Source: Arthrobacter citreus (GTDB lineage Bacteria; Bacillota; Bacilli; Bacillales; Bacillaceae_G). Taken from it: a DNA stretch of 64,000 nt. The translations under genes and the position numbers were made by a program. This document shows positions 35,910 through 43,566 of this stretch, piece after piece; positions within the stretch are counted from its first letter, which is position 1, and every line of letters begins with the position of its first letter. The notes below the pieces were generated by a model. The model saw only the letters and a list, made by a program, of their open reading frames with translations. It did not search any database and was not told the origin of the DNA. The stretch spans positions 4,216,001 to 4,280,000 of the forward strand of contig CP053688.1 of NCBI GenBank assembly GCA_013200995.1, given 5' to 3'.

Positions 35910-36926
35910 TTGAATATTGAGTTATTAGGAATAATCGTTTTATGGACATTCCTATATGGATATATCATCATTGCATCAATTGACTTCGGTGCGGGATTCT
36001 TTGCTTATTACGGAAAGGTTACGAAGAAGGATCATTTAATAAATAATTTAATTAGTAGATATTTATCACCAGTATGGGAAATTACCAACGTATTTTTTGT
36101 ATTTTTCTTTGTAGGGATTATTGGATTCTTTCCAAGTGTTGCATTCTACTATGGTACAGCTTTATTAATCCCAGGTAGTATCTCACTAGTACTGTTAGCA
36201 ATTAGAGGATCATTCTACGCATTTTCAAACTACGGTTCAAAGGAAAATAAAGTATATTTATTCCTATACGGAGCGACTGGCTTGTTAATACCTGCATCAC
36301 TTTGCACAGTTCTAACAATCTCTGGTGGAGGATATATTTTTGAAAAAAACGGGGTCGTTAAATTTTTAGCTAAAAATTTATTAACAAGTATCTATTCATG
36401 GAGTGTTGTAATCATTGCAATCATTTCAGTTTTATATATTAGCGCAACATTTTTAACATATTACGCTAGTAAAGCAAAGGATGACAGTGCCCTAGCAATT
36501 TTACGACAATACGCCCTATTTTGGACCGTTCCAACAATCTTATCAAGCTTCCTTGTATTTGTAGGATTACGAGATAACAATCCTAGATTTTATCAAAATA
36601 TCATTAACCATTATTGGTGGATGTTTTTACTTTCACTAATTTGCTTTCTGATTGCATCAACTTTAATTTTAATAAAACGAAACTACGGAACAGCATTTAT
36701 CTTTGTTATGCTCCAATTCTTCTTCGCATTTTTCGGTTATGGAGCAGCACACTTGCCATATATTTTAGACCCATATATAACAATCTATAATGGCTACACA
36801 AATCAAACGTCCGGAACTATGCTAGTAACCGTATTTTTATTAGGCTTACTCCTATTAGTACCATCATTGCTATTCTTATTTAAATTATTTTTATTTGATG
36901 CCGAATATATTCAAGGTAAAAAATAG
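35910..36926 (+). CDS. Cytochrome bd-type quinol oxidase subunit II (CydB/YthB-like)
   Basis: A 338-residue membrane partner of subunit I with eight or nine helices. The N-terminal FLYGYIIIASIDFGAGFFAY and SRYLSPVWEITNVFFVFFFV segments are conserved in CydB proteins (GFDLGVG-like region here as SIDFGAG). The start is TTG 35910, behind TAGGAGGGTGAG. It is separated by 51 bp from subunit I and followed 15 bp later by a small membrane gene. Confidence 0.9.
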   Translation: MNIELLGIIVLWTFLYGYIIIASIDFGAGFFAYYGKVTKKDHLINNLISRYLSPVWEITNVFFVFFFVGIIGFFPSVAFYYGTALLIPGSISLVLLAIRGSFYAFSNYGSKENKVYLFLYGATGLLIPASLCTVLTISGGGYIFEKNGVVKFLAKNLLTSIYSWSVVIIAIISVLYISATFLTYYASKAKDDSALAILRQYALFWTVPTILSSFLVFVGLRDNNPRFYQNIINHYWWMFLLSLICFLIASTLILIKRNYGTAFIFVMLQFFFAFFGYGAAHLPYILDPYITIYNGYTNQTSGTMLVTVFLLGLLLLVPSLLFLFKLFLFDAEYIQGKK

Positions 36927-36941
36927 AGCGGAGGAGATGAC

Positions 36942-37040
36942 ATGCACTCTTCAAATAAACATGAAAAACGTTTAGTTATTTTATGCTTTATCGTCGCTTT
37001 AATAATGGGGTTATCCTTTATTAGTAAGTTTTTTCATTGA
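36942..37040 (+). CDS. Small membrane protein of the bd oxidase operon (CydS/CydX-like position)
   Basis: A 32-residue single-helix peptide: a polar start MHSSNKHEKR, then helix LVILCFIVALIMGLSFI, then SKFFH. GCGGAGGAG precedes ATG 36942. bd oxidases often carry a small third subunit of this size encoded after cydB, so that role is likely, although the sequence is not obviously similar to known CydS or CydX. Confidence 0.72.
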   Translation: MHSSNKHEKRLVILCFIVALIMGLSFISKFFH

Positions 37041-37048
37041 TTTGTGGG

Positions 37049-37084
37049 GAGGCTAGCAATATTTTATTGTGGCCTCTTTTTTTT
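37049..37084 (+). terminator. Terminator of the bd oxidase operon
   Basis: GAGGC and GCCTC close a hairpin with an inner AATA/TATT pairing; eight T follow. Confidence 0.85.
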
Positions 37085-37091
37085 ATGGTGG

Positions 37092-37195
37092 TGCAAATAA
37101 AGAAGTAGAAATGCAAATAAAAAAGGTGAATCTGCAAATAAGAAGCTAAATTCACCTAAAATGAAGTCGATTTTACCTAGATTTACAATTTTAGT
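37092..37195 (+). repeat. 21-bp phased repeat array 2 (5 units, divergent core)
   Basis: TGCAAATAA starts at 37092, 37112 and 37133, then ACCTAAAAT at 37154 and ACCTAGATT at 37175, giving offsets of 20, 21, 21 and 21 bp. On the minus strand the core reads TTATTTGCA, related to the TTTATTTACA unit of array 3. It lies between the convergent bd oxidase and ABC operons. Confidence 0.65.
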
Positions 37196-37265
37196 ACATT
37201 GAATATAAGAAAATAGTGTAAATCTAAGTAAAAACATTCAAAGTATCATCTAGTAGCCACCTTAA

Positions 37266-37919
37266 TTAGGCACTTTCTAAAACCTTACCTTCCTTTACAA
37301 GAAGAGTGCGAGTCGAGACATTCTTTGCAAATTCCATATCATGAGTAATGACTAGTATACTCATTCCGTTTTTTGCTAAATTTTTCATAATTTCAGCAAT
37401 GCCGTTCGTTAGTTCAGGATCTAAAGCTGAAGTAGGTTCATCGAAGCAAAGAATTTTTGGTTGCAGTGCACATGCTCTAGCAATGGCTACACGTTGTTGT
37501 TGACCACCTGATAGCTCGTTAGGATACGAATTTGCTTTTTCGCTTAAACCAACTTGTTCTAATAAATTCATAGCACTTTTTGAAGCTTCTTCTTTATTCA
37601 ACCCTAATGCAAGCATTGGCGCTTCAATAATGTTTTCAATTACTGTTTTGTGAGGGAATAAATTATAGTTTTGAAAAACGAGACCGATGTTTTTTCGTAC
37701 TTTTAAAAGATCCTTTTTAGATTTAATGATCTGACCATCTATTTCAATTGATCCACCATCGAAACTTTCCAAGCCATTAATGCAACGTAGAATAGTTGTT
37801 TTTCCGGCTCCAGATTGTCCTAAAAGGGTAACAATTTCTCCTTTATTGACTACAAAAGAGACTTCATTTAATACTGTTTGTTTATTAAACTGTTTTGTTA
37901 AGTTATTTACTTTTAACAT
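37266..37919 (-). CDS. Polar amino-acid ABC transporter, ATP-binding protein
   Basis: A 217-residue ATPase of the GlnQ/TcyC type. Motifs: Walker A LLGQSGAGKTTILR (about 32-45), Q-loop GLVFQNYNLFPHKTV (about 76), signature LSGGQQQRVAIA (about 134) and Walker B LCFDEPTSALDPE. It is slightly shorter than the usual 240 residues. It is the last gene of a three-gene importer under a T-box leader. Confidence 0.93.
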   Translation of the reverse strand: MLKVNNLTKQFNKQTVLNEVSFVVNKGEIVTLLGQSGAGKTTILRCINGLESFDGGSIEIDGQIIKSKKDLLKVRKNIGLVFQNYNLFPHKTVIENIIEAPMLALGLNKEEASKSAMNLLEQVGLSEKANSYPNELSGGQQQRVAIARACALQPKILCFDEPTSALDPELTNGIAEIMKNLAKNGMSILVITHDMEFAKNVSTRTLLVKEGKVLESA

Positions 37920-37931
37920 ATAAGTCTCTCC

Positions 37932-38579
37932 TTATTTATAATATGAATATCGATTTTCTAAACTTTTAAATAATGTAGTTAATACTGCTGTTAATAGTAG
38001 ATAGATGATACCAACGAAAACAAGAGGGAGTAGCGACGCACTAGTATTAGAAGCGATTTTTGCTACTCGAAGCATATCGTCAAGTCCAACTACATATACA
38101 AGAGCCGAATCTTTAATTAGCGTAATTACCTCGTTCGAAACAGGAGGTAGTACTTTTTTTGTCATTTGAGGTAGAATAATTCGTTTAAATGTTTGACTGC
38201 GACTTAAGCCTAGAACCTCAGCTGCTTCATATTGCCCTTTATCAACCGATTGAATGCCGGCTCTGAAAATTTCACCAAAATATGCGGCATAATTTAATGT
38301 AAATGCGATAATAACTGTTGTAAAGCGGTCAAATACAATTCCTATTAATGGTAAACCAAAAAAAATAAAGATTATTTGTAAAAGTAGAGGTGTGCCACGC
38401 ATTAAAAGTATATAAGAACTTACTATTGATTTAATTGCTGTTATATTAGAAAGTCTTCCAAGTGCTATAACGATTCCAAGTGGGATTGATAACGCCAGAG
38501 TAATTAAGAAAACCTCTAGCGTTACTGTTAATCCATCAAGCATGGAAGGTAATAAAGATGTAATTTGTTCCATGATCAT
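37932..38579 (-). CDS. Polar amino-acid ABC transporter permease
   Basis: A 215-residue HisM/GlnP-family permease with about five helices. MLDGLTVTLEVFLITLALSI opens the protein, and the EAA loop reads YEAAEVLGLSRSQTFKRIILP (about 137-157). It lies 12 bp from the ATPase gene and 10 bp from the binding-protein gene. Specificity depends on the partner lipoprotein. Confidence 0.93.
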   Translation of the reverse strand: MIMEQITSLLPSMLDGLTVTLEVFLITLALSIPLGIVIALGRLSNITAIKSIVSSYILLMRGTPLLLQIIFIFFGLPLIGIVFDRFTTVIIAFTLNYAAYFGEIFRAGIQSVDKGQYEAAEVLGLSRSQTFKRIILPQMTKKVLPPVSNEVITLIKDSALVYVVGLDDMLRVAKIASNTSASLLPLVFVGIIYLLLTAVLTTLFKSLENRYSYYK

Positions 38580-38589
38580 AATCTCCTTT

Positions 38590-39366
38590 TTATTTCAATG
38601 TACCGAACCATTTTTTATAAATTTTGTCGTAAGTGCCATCTTTTTTCATTGCATCAATTTCTTTGTTAATTTTTTTAAGTAAAGCATCATCGTCTTTTCT
38701 AACGCCTATTCCATATTCTTCTTCACCAAAGTTATCGTTTAAAATTTTGTATTTGTCTTGGCCTCTTTTATTCATATAGTAACGAGCTAATGTTTCATCT
38801 GCGACAACTACATCAACACGTTTAGATTCTAAGTCCATTAAAGCCTGGTTGTTATTTTCGTATAATACTGGTTTGCTACCATTGAAAGATTTTACTAATT
38901 TTTCATCTTTATTAACTGCATCTAAAGAACTTGATCCTTCTTGAATACCAACATTTTTACCTTTTAAATCTGCTTTTGTTTTTATTTTTGAATTTGCAAG
39001 TGTGATAATAACTTGTCTATTTTTTAAATAAGGACTTGAGAAATCAACTTTTTTCTCACGCTCTGGTGTAATTGAATAACCATTCCAAATTGCGTCGATA
39101 TTACCAGACTTTAATTCAGTCTCTTTCATTGACCAATCAATTGGTTGGAAAGTTACTGTCATCTTTTCACGTTTAAACACTTCATTTGCTAAATCGATAT
39201 CAAAACCAACGACCTTTCCTTTATCATCTTTAAAACCCATTGGAACAAAAGTATCGTCTAAACCAACAACTACTTCGTTCGCATTTCGTTTCTCTTTTCC
39301 ACAACCCGTTACAACTAATATTGAAATCATACACATGATAATTGCTGACATTAATTTTTTATTCAT
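38590..39366 (-). CDS. Polar amino-acid ABC transporter, substrate-binding lipoprotein
   Basis: A 258-residue family 3 binding protein. The signal peptide ends in a lipobox VVTGC (Cys at about 22). The ligand fold shows VVGFDIDLANEVFKREKM and IDWSMKETELKSGNIDAIWNG (about 55-95), which are typical. The amino acid cannot be fixed from sequence; the T-box upstream says it responds to an uncharged tRNA. First gene of the operon, with GGGAGAG before ATG 39366. Confidence 0.92.
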   Translation of the reverse strand: MNKKLMSAIIMCMISILVVTGCGKEKRNANEVVVGLDDTFVPMGFKDDKGKVVGFDIDLANEVFKREKMTVTFQPIDWSMKETELKSGNIDAIWNGYSITPEREKKVDFSSPYLKNRQVIITLANSKIKTKADLKGKNVGIQEGSSSLDAVNKDEKLVKSFNGSKPVLYENNNQALMDLESKRVDVVVADETLARYYMNKRGQDKYKILNDNFGEEEYGIGVRKDDDALLKKINKEIDAMKKDGTYDKIYKKWFGTLK

Positions 39367-39397
39367 TTTTACTCTCTCCCTTAAAAATATTCTTGAA

Positions 39398-39690
39398 AAA
39401 CAAAAAACTCCCGACCTCTAGCTATATAGAATAGCTAGAGGACGGGAGTAATACTCACGTGGTTCCACCTCTATTTATTGATACCTCACGATACCAACCT
39501 CTTCAAGTGCAGCAATTAAGCTATACTCTAGCACGATAACGGGTGCAGGGAATCCGGAAACAGTCTACTACCAAAAAGGGTTCGGTGCTCAGCTCAGAGA
39601 TGTGTTCAAAATATTGTCTTACGCCCCTCGCACCAACCGGGAACTCTCTGTTTAAGAACTTAATATTTTTACTATTTCTCATCATGGCTT
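39398..39690 (-). promoter_or_regulatory. T-box leader of the amino-acid importer
   Basis: Minus-strand leader with the T-box GAGGTGGAACCACG (39471-39455) and a long terminator stem (CTCCCG...CTAGCTAT / ATAGCTAG...CGGGAG then TTTTTTG, 39402-39447). Stem I has AGTA (39673-39670) opposite GAAC (39607-39604) and the distal GGTTGGTGCGAG loop. After GAAC the bases are ACATCTCTGAG. The usual offset gives ACA (Thr), but CAT (His), CAC (His) or ATC (Ile) in shifted registers cannot be excluded. The A in TGGA predicts a tRNA with U73. Confidence 0.92.
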
Positions 39691-39960
39691 TTAAATTAAA
39701 TTATTAATTATATTTGATACTGCATTTTTTTAAAATCAAACTAGTTTGTTTTGCGATGAACAAATAATATTACAGATTACAAACAACTGTCAACAAATTT
39801 TATTTGAAAAAACATAGATTTTGTCAAAATTCAGGTAGGAAATTTCTCGGGAAATATGGAAAAATGTCGATAAAACTGATTGGAATTGTAAAATATTATC
39901 AATTCACAGAAACAACATATACTTCATAAATTTGGATTAAAAAATATGATAAATTAAAAG
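39691..39960. other. Intergenic region before the toxin-antitoxin copies
   Basis: AT-rich, no supported gene. It should hold the T-box operon promoter (minus strand) and, near its right end, the promoter of the decayed-copy antisense RNA. Confidence 0.5.
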
Positions 39961-39963
39961 TAA

Positions 39964-40063
39964 GAATGAGAGGAACAACGCTCGTTCTAGGCAGTCGAGT
40001 TGGTTTTATGTAGTTTTTCAAAGAAGTAGCCCATGTGAGCCAAAAGCATAGGGGCTATTTCTT
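39964..40063 (+). ncRNA. Putative type I antitoxin RNA, copy 2 (toxin partner decayed)
   Basis: The plus-strand segment mirrors copy 1: a 5' hairpin (GAATGAG / CTCGTTC, 39964-39987), then CTAGGCAG...GGTTTTAT, then a terminator hairpin (TAGCCCATG...CATAGGGGCTA) and TTTCTTTTTT. A -10-like TATGATAAAT precedes it near 39945. The conserved ends suggest that the RNA is still made. Confidence 0.6.
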
Positions 40064-40135
40064 TTTTGTTGCACTAATTATACAAAAAATTAATTCGATC
40101 AATGCAACGACAAAGGTCATTGCGATAAGAATAAT
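40055..40135 (-). pseudogene. Decayed holin-like toxin, copy 2
   Basis: On the minus strand the frame reads IILIAMTFVVALIELIFCII, then SATKKK, parallel to the C-terminal 26 residues of the intact toxin. An in-frame TAA lies just before it, and the first eight codons, start and ribosome site are missing. The 3' end, which overlaps the antisense RNA, is well kept. Confidence 0.75.
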
Positions 40136-40179
40136 TTAACAAAAAATTCAAGCTATCAAAGTATATCAAATGAATCATA

Positions 40180-40188
40180 TGCTATAAT
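40180..40188 (+). promoter_or_regulatory. Extended -10 promoter of the intact-copy antitoxin RNA
   Basis: TGCTATAAT is a perfect extended -10 element; transcription would start about 40195, just before the 5' hairpin. No good -35 is seen. Confidence 0.6.
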
Positions 40189-40194
40189 AAATAT

Positions 40195-40323
40195 ATATTA
40201 AGAAAAGAACGAGTGCGACAACACTCGTTCTAGGCAACTAAATAAGCCGAAATGGTTTTATCAGAGAATTTTACTAAAGAAGTAGTCCATGCGGTGGAAA
40301 GCATAGGGGCTATTTCTTTTTTG
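40195..40323 (+). ncRNA. Putative type I antitoxin RNA, copy 1
   Basis: A convergent plus-strand RNA overlapping the 3' end of the toxin gene. It starts with hairpin GAACGAGTG / CACTCGTTC (40207-40230) and ends with a hairpin (AGTAGTCCATGC... GCATAGGGGCTATT) and TTTCTTTTTT. The 3' overlap arrangement is that of RatA/TxpA and the BsrG/SR4 type. RNA ends are inferred. Confidence 0.7.
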
Positions 40324-40414
40324 TTGCGTTAATTATACTAACTACTAATTGAATCAATACAACGACAAATGTCATTGCGATGAAGATCAGTGTAAGTATT
40401 TCGAGTGTTTCCAT
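40310..40414 (-). CDS. Putative holin-like type I toxin (TxpA/Bsr-like), intact copy
   Basis: A 34-residue hydrophobic peptide, METLEILTLIFIAMTFVVVL continuing IQLVVSIINA and ending TKKK. This is the short N-terminus, single membrane helix and Lys tail typical of Bacillus holin-like toxins. AAAGGAGGTG lies eight bases before ATG 40414; another ATG two codons earlier is too close to the site. A hairpin (TTTCTACAA / TTGTAGAAA, 40430-40453) directly abuts the ribosome site and may limit translation. Overproduction would harm the membrane; the antisense RNA should prevent this. Confidence 0.85.
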   Translation of the reverse strand: METLEILTLIFIAMTFVVVLIQLVVSIINATKKK

Positions 40415-40429
40415 TGGCATCACCTCCTT

Positions 40430-40490
40430 TCTACAAAAAAATTGTAGAAAAGAAGATAAAACCATTCCCCTATGCTATTCAATTGCCTAA
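40430..40490 (-). promoter_or_regulatory. Toxin mRNA leader with hairpin and inverted copy of the antitoxin 5' segment
   Basis: Minus-strand leader contains TTAGGCAATTGAATAGC... ATGGTTTTATC (40490-40455), resembling CTAGGCAACTAAATAAGC... ATGGTTTTATC in the antitoxin RNA (40231-40262). The module is therefore bounded by imperfect inverted repeats. The next element is the hairpin beside the ribosome site. Confidence 0.6.
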
Positions 40491-40706
40491 TTAAATTATA
40501 ATAAAATAATTATATGCAAACTGCGGTTTTAGTCATTACATTAAAACAATTTCATGAAGTTTTAGAATGATTACAATTTTGTTCGGTTGGTAAAAATTGA
40601 ACAGAGTGTAGAAATATTAATATCTTGAAAATTATTGTATGATAGATTTATTCGAGTTTTTAGAGCGAAATATGTGAATATAGATCATTTAAAGTAGGAG
40701 AGTAGA

Positions 40707-41588
40707 ATGAGAAAATTTAAGAAAGTTTATATAGAAATTACAAATATTTGTAATTTGAAGTGTAATTTTTGTCCGAGCCCAACGCTAGAGAGGCCGTTGA
40801 AGTTTTTGGATGAGAAGGCATTTGCTCATGTTGTAAATTCGGTAAAACCTTATACGGATCATATTTATTTTCATTTGATGGGTGAGCCATTTTTAAATAC
40901 AAAGCTTGGTAGATTTTTGGACATTAGTCATGAAAATGGTTTGAAGGTTAATATTACAACGAACGGTACGTTAATTAATAAAGTAAAGGATTTGTTAATT
41001 GACTCAAAAGGTTTAAGACAAATCAACTTTTCACTTCACAGTTTTGAAGCGAATGATTTAACGAAGGATTTGCATGATTACGTTGAAAATATTACGAATT
41101 TCATAAATGAAGCGAATGAAAAAAGCGATATGATTTGTGCGATTAGGCTTTGGAATATGGATAGTGCAGAGTTACAAGCAAGTAACTCGTTAAATATTGA
41201 TATATTAAGATTACTTGAGGAAAAACTAAATTTAGATTTTTCTTTAAGTGAAAGGCTGCAAGAAACGCATAATATTAAACTGCGCGATAAAATTTATTTA
41301 AATATGGCAGAAAAGTTTCAATGGCCAGACATGGGAAATGACATTATCGATGAGGAAGTATTCTGCTATGGTTTAAGGGATCAAATCGGAGTACTAGTTG
41401 ATGGTACTGTTGTACCGTGTTGTTTAGATAGTGAAGGTAAAATTCCTTTAGGGAACTTATATGAGACATCATTAGAAGATATTTTAAATTCTGAACGTGC
41501 TAGAGCGATTTATGATGGGTTCTCAAGACGATGTGCAGTGGAAGAATTATGCAAAAGATGTGGGTACGCAAAACGACATAAAAAGTAA
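40707..41588 (+). CDS. Radical SAM protein with SPASM-like C-terminus
   Basis: A 293-residue iron-sulfur enzyme. The SAM cluster motif is CNLKCNFC (Cys 15, 19, 22), with HLMGEPFLN (GEP motif, about 57-66) and TTNGTLIN. The C-terminal cysteines VPCCLDSEG and CAVEELCKRCGYAK form a SPASM/Twitch-type auxiliary cluster. Such enzymes modify peptides or small molecules. No peptide substrate gene is seen nearby, so the target is unknown. ATG 40707 follows TAGGAGAG. Single gene with a terminator at 41601. Confidence 0.9.
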   Translation: MRKFKKVYIEITNICNLKCNFCPSPTLERPLKFLDEKAFAHVVNSVKPYTDHIYFHLMGEPFLNTKLGRFLDISHENGLKVNITTNGTLINKVKDLLIDSKGLRQINFSLHSFEANDLTKDLHDYVENITNFINEANEKSDMICAIRLWNMDSAELQASNSLNIDILRLLEEKLNLDFSLSERLQETHNIKLRDKIYLNMAEKFQWPDMGNDIIDEEVFCYGLRDQIGVLVDGTVVPCCLDSEGKIPLGNLYETSLEDILNSERARAIYDGFSRRCAVEELCKRCGYAKRHKK

Positions 41589-41600
41589 ATTATGGTAAAA

Positions 41601-41637
41601 AGCGCTTTCTTTTTAAAAGAAAGTGCTTTCTTTTTTT
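41601..41637 (+). terminator. Terminator of the radical SAM gene
   Basis: Stem AGCGCTTTCTTTT / AAAAGAAAGTGCT followed by TTTCTTTTTTT. Confidence 0.88.
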
Positions 41638-41721
41638 AAAGCGAAAAAAAGCTATATGAATCCTCGAAATTATATAGTAGTATAGTTTAGTCTGTTTAAA
41701 AGTTTAGGAGGATTTACATCA

Positions 41722-42336
41722 ATGAAAGACGTACAACAAATTAAAATTACTACTGCGGATCCATCTGCAATTGGTTTATTTGGCTTAGCGATGGTAACGC
41801 TTGTTGCCTCAACACAAAAGTTAGGAATTACTGACGGTGTTTCATTAATTTTACCTTGGGCTATATTTTTAGGTGCAATTGCACAATTATTTGCGAGTAT
41901 CCAGGATTTCAAACATAATAATGTTTTTGGTGCAACTGCATTTGCCGGCTATGCTTTCTTCTGGTTAGCTGTTGGTACTACTTGGTTAATTCAATTAGGC
42001 GTGTTTGGGGAAGCATTAATGAAAGCAGCAGATGTAAAACAACTTGGTTTTGCTTTTGTAGGATATTTAATCTTTTCAATCTTTATGACAATCGGAGCAA
42101 TGGAAACACATAAAGTTTTATTTATTATTTTTGTATTAATTGATTGTCTATTTATCGGTTTATCACTTAGCACTCTTGGATTTATGGAAGAAGCTACACA
42201 TACATTTGCAGCATATAGTGAATTAGGAATTGCAATTATGTCATTTTATGGATCAGCTGCAGCTGTTTTAAATAGTCACTTTGGAAGAGAATTTTTACCA
42301 GTAGGGAAACCATTTGGTATTTTTAAAGCAAAATAA
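41722..42336 (+). CDS. Acetate uptake transporter, GPR1/FUN34/YaaH (SatP) family
   Basis: A 204-residue six-helix membrane protein. The family N-terminus (usually NPxPLGL) appears as DPSAIGLFGLAM (about 13-24), and FGATAFAGYAFFWLAVGTTW carries the FG-GYG-FW pattern of acetate transporters. Members take up acetate or succinate with protons. Start has AGGAGGA ten bases upstream. Single gene with a terminator at 42350. Confidence 0.9.
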   Translation: MKDVQQIKITTADPSAIGLFGLAMVTLVASTQKLGITDGVSLILPWAIFLGAIAQLFASIQDFKHNNVFGATAFAGYAFFWLAVGTTWLIQLGVFGEALMKAADVKQLGFAFVGYLIFSIFMTIGAMETHKVLFIIFVLIDCLFIGLSLSTLGFMEEATHTFAAYSELGIAIMSFYGSAAAVLNSHFGREFLPVGKPFGIFKAK

Positions 42337-42349
42337 TAATTATACTGTG

Positions 42350-42379
42350 AACCTTTACTATTAGAGTAAAGGTTTTTTT
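42350..42379 (+). terminator. Terminator of the acetate transporter gene
   Basis: Stem AACCTTTACT / AGTAAAGGTT followed by T-run. Confidence 0.9.
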
Positions 42380-42438
42380 GTTGTTAATGTGTTCGGATGA
42401 AGAAGTGTGACCCATCACCTGTGCAATAAAAAACATTT

Positions 42439-42542
42439 TATCAACAAACTTTACCGTTTATTTACAAACTTCACCCCGATATCAACAAAAAACATTACTA
42501 TATCAACAAAAAACACTATTTTATCAACATACTTCACTAAGC
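42439..42542 (+). repeat. 21-bp phased repeat array 3 (5 units)
   Basis: TATCAACAAA at 42439, TATTTACAAA at 42459, TATCAACAAA at 42480 and 42501, TATCAACATA at 42522: offsets 20, 21, 21 and 21 bp with variable spacers. A degenerate sixth unit (GTGCAATAAAAAA) lies just before. It sits between the acetate transporter and azoreductase genes. Confidence 0.85.
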
Positions 42543-42657
42543 GTTCCTATCTTTCCACATAAATAAAAGGTTTTTTTATAAATATTTGTATTGTTTGGTT
42601 AGAAATGACAGATGATAATTGAAGGCTTTTAAATTGAAATGAAAGGTGGAAATACGT

Positions 42658-43293
42658 TTGACAACACTATTGTATATCACAGCGCATCCTCACGATAAGT
42701 CTACTTCATATAGTATGGCAGTCGGTGATGCGTTTATTGAGAGCTATAAAGAGGCGCATCCTAATGACCAGGTTGTACATATTGACCTTTATAAGGAAAC
42801 GATTCCTCATATTGATGCTGAAGTTTTTTCAGGGTGGGGGAAACTTCAAACTGGAGGGGCATTTGACACACTATCTTCAGGTGAGCAATCAAAAGTTGGT
42901 AGATTAAATGAGCTTGTAACTCAATTTGCTGAAGCTGATAAATATGTTTTCGTAACACCGTTATGGAACTTTTTATTTCCTCCAATTATGAAAAACTATA
43001 TTGATGCGATTTGTGTTGCTGGTAAAACGTTTAAGTATACTGCAAATGGACCACAAGGATTATTAGGTGATAAAAAAGCTTTACATATTCAGGCGCGCGG
43101 CGGTGTTTATTCGGAGGGGCCAGCAGCAGGTCTTGAAATGGGACATCGCTATATTGGCACAATCATGAGCTTCTTAGGTGTACAAGATTTTAATGGTATC
43201 TTTGTAGAAGGTCAAAATCAGTTCGCAGATCGTGCTCAAGAAATTAAAGAACAAGCAATCCAAAAAGCTAAGGAAGCTGCGAAGGATTTTTAA
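42658..43293 (+). CDS. FMN-dependent NADH-azoreductase
   Basis: A 211-residue flavodoxin-fold enzyme that reduces quinones and azo compounds with [23 protein letters not shown] (N-terminus, FMN phosphate loop), [19 protein letters not shown] (about 101-119) and [11 protein letters not shown] (about 145) match AzoR proteins. The start is taken as TTG 42658 behind AAAGGTGG at eight bases; four codons further upstream is possible. Bacillus has several paralogues, so no symbol is given. Likely a quinone or electrophile detoxification role. Confidence 0.93.
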   Translation: MTTLLYITAHPHDKSTSYSMAVGDAFIESYKEAHPNDQVVHIDLYKETIPHIDAEVFSGWGKLQTGGAFDTLSSGEQSKVGRLNELVTQFAEADKYVFVTPLWNFLFPPIMKNYIDAICVAGKTFKYTANGPQGLLGDKKALHIQARGGVYSEGPAAGLEMGHRYIGTIMSFLGVQDFNGIFVEGQNQFADRAQEIKEQAIQKAKEAAKDF

Positions 43294-43306
43294 AAATTCT
43301 CAACAG

Positions 43307-43333
43307 AAAACTCACTTTGATGTGAGTTTTTTT
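43307..43333 (+). terminator. Terminator of the azoreductase gene
   Basis: Stem AAAACTCAC / GTGAGTTTT followed by T. Confidence 0.9.
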
Positions 43334-43375
43334 GTGGTAATACAAGAAAAATGAACACTAAGTAAAGTTGTGAAC

Positions 43376-43478
43376 TTTGTGCGTAAATTGCCAAGATATG
43401 TGCATAAAGCAGTGTTTTTTGTGCGTAAATTGACGGGATTTGTTCATAAGGTACTGACTTTTTGCATAAGAGTGATTT
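43376..43478 (+). repeat. 21-bp phased repeat array 4 (5 units)
   Basis: TTTGTGCGTAAA 43376, TATGTGCATAAA 43397, TTTGTGCGTAAA 43418, TTTGTTCATAAG 43439, and TTTTGCATAAG (offset 20). Same core and orientation as array 1. It lies between the convergent azoreductase and kinase genes. Confidence 0.85.
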
Positions 43479-43536
43479 TGGCGGCTCTAAAAAGCTCACT
43501 TCTTTGCGTTGAATAGCATTTATAGCGTATTCAAAA

Positions 43537-43566
43537 ATAAAAAAACCACAAAATTGTGGTTTTTTA
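43537..43566 (-). terminator. Terminator of the sensor kinase gene
   Basis: AAAAAACCACAA / TTGTGGTTTTTT hairpin overlapping the end of the minus-strand kinase; T-rich on both strands. Confidence 0.82.

Noticed and set aside
41601..41630. cre-like sequence AAAGCGCTTTCT
   Set aside because: It is one arm of the radical SAM gene terminator and lies downstream of that gene, so catabolite control is not supported.
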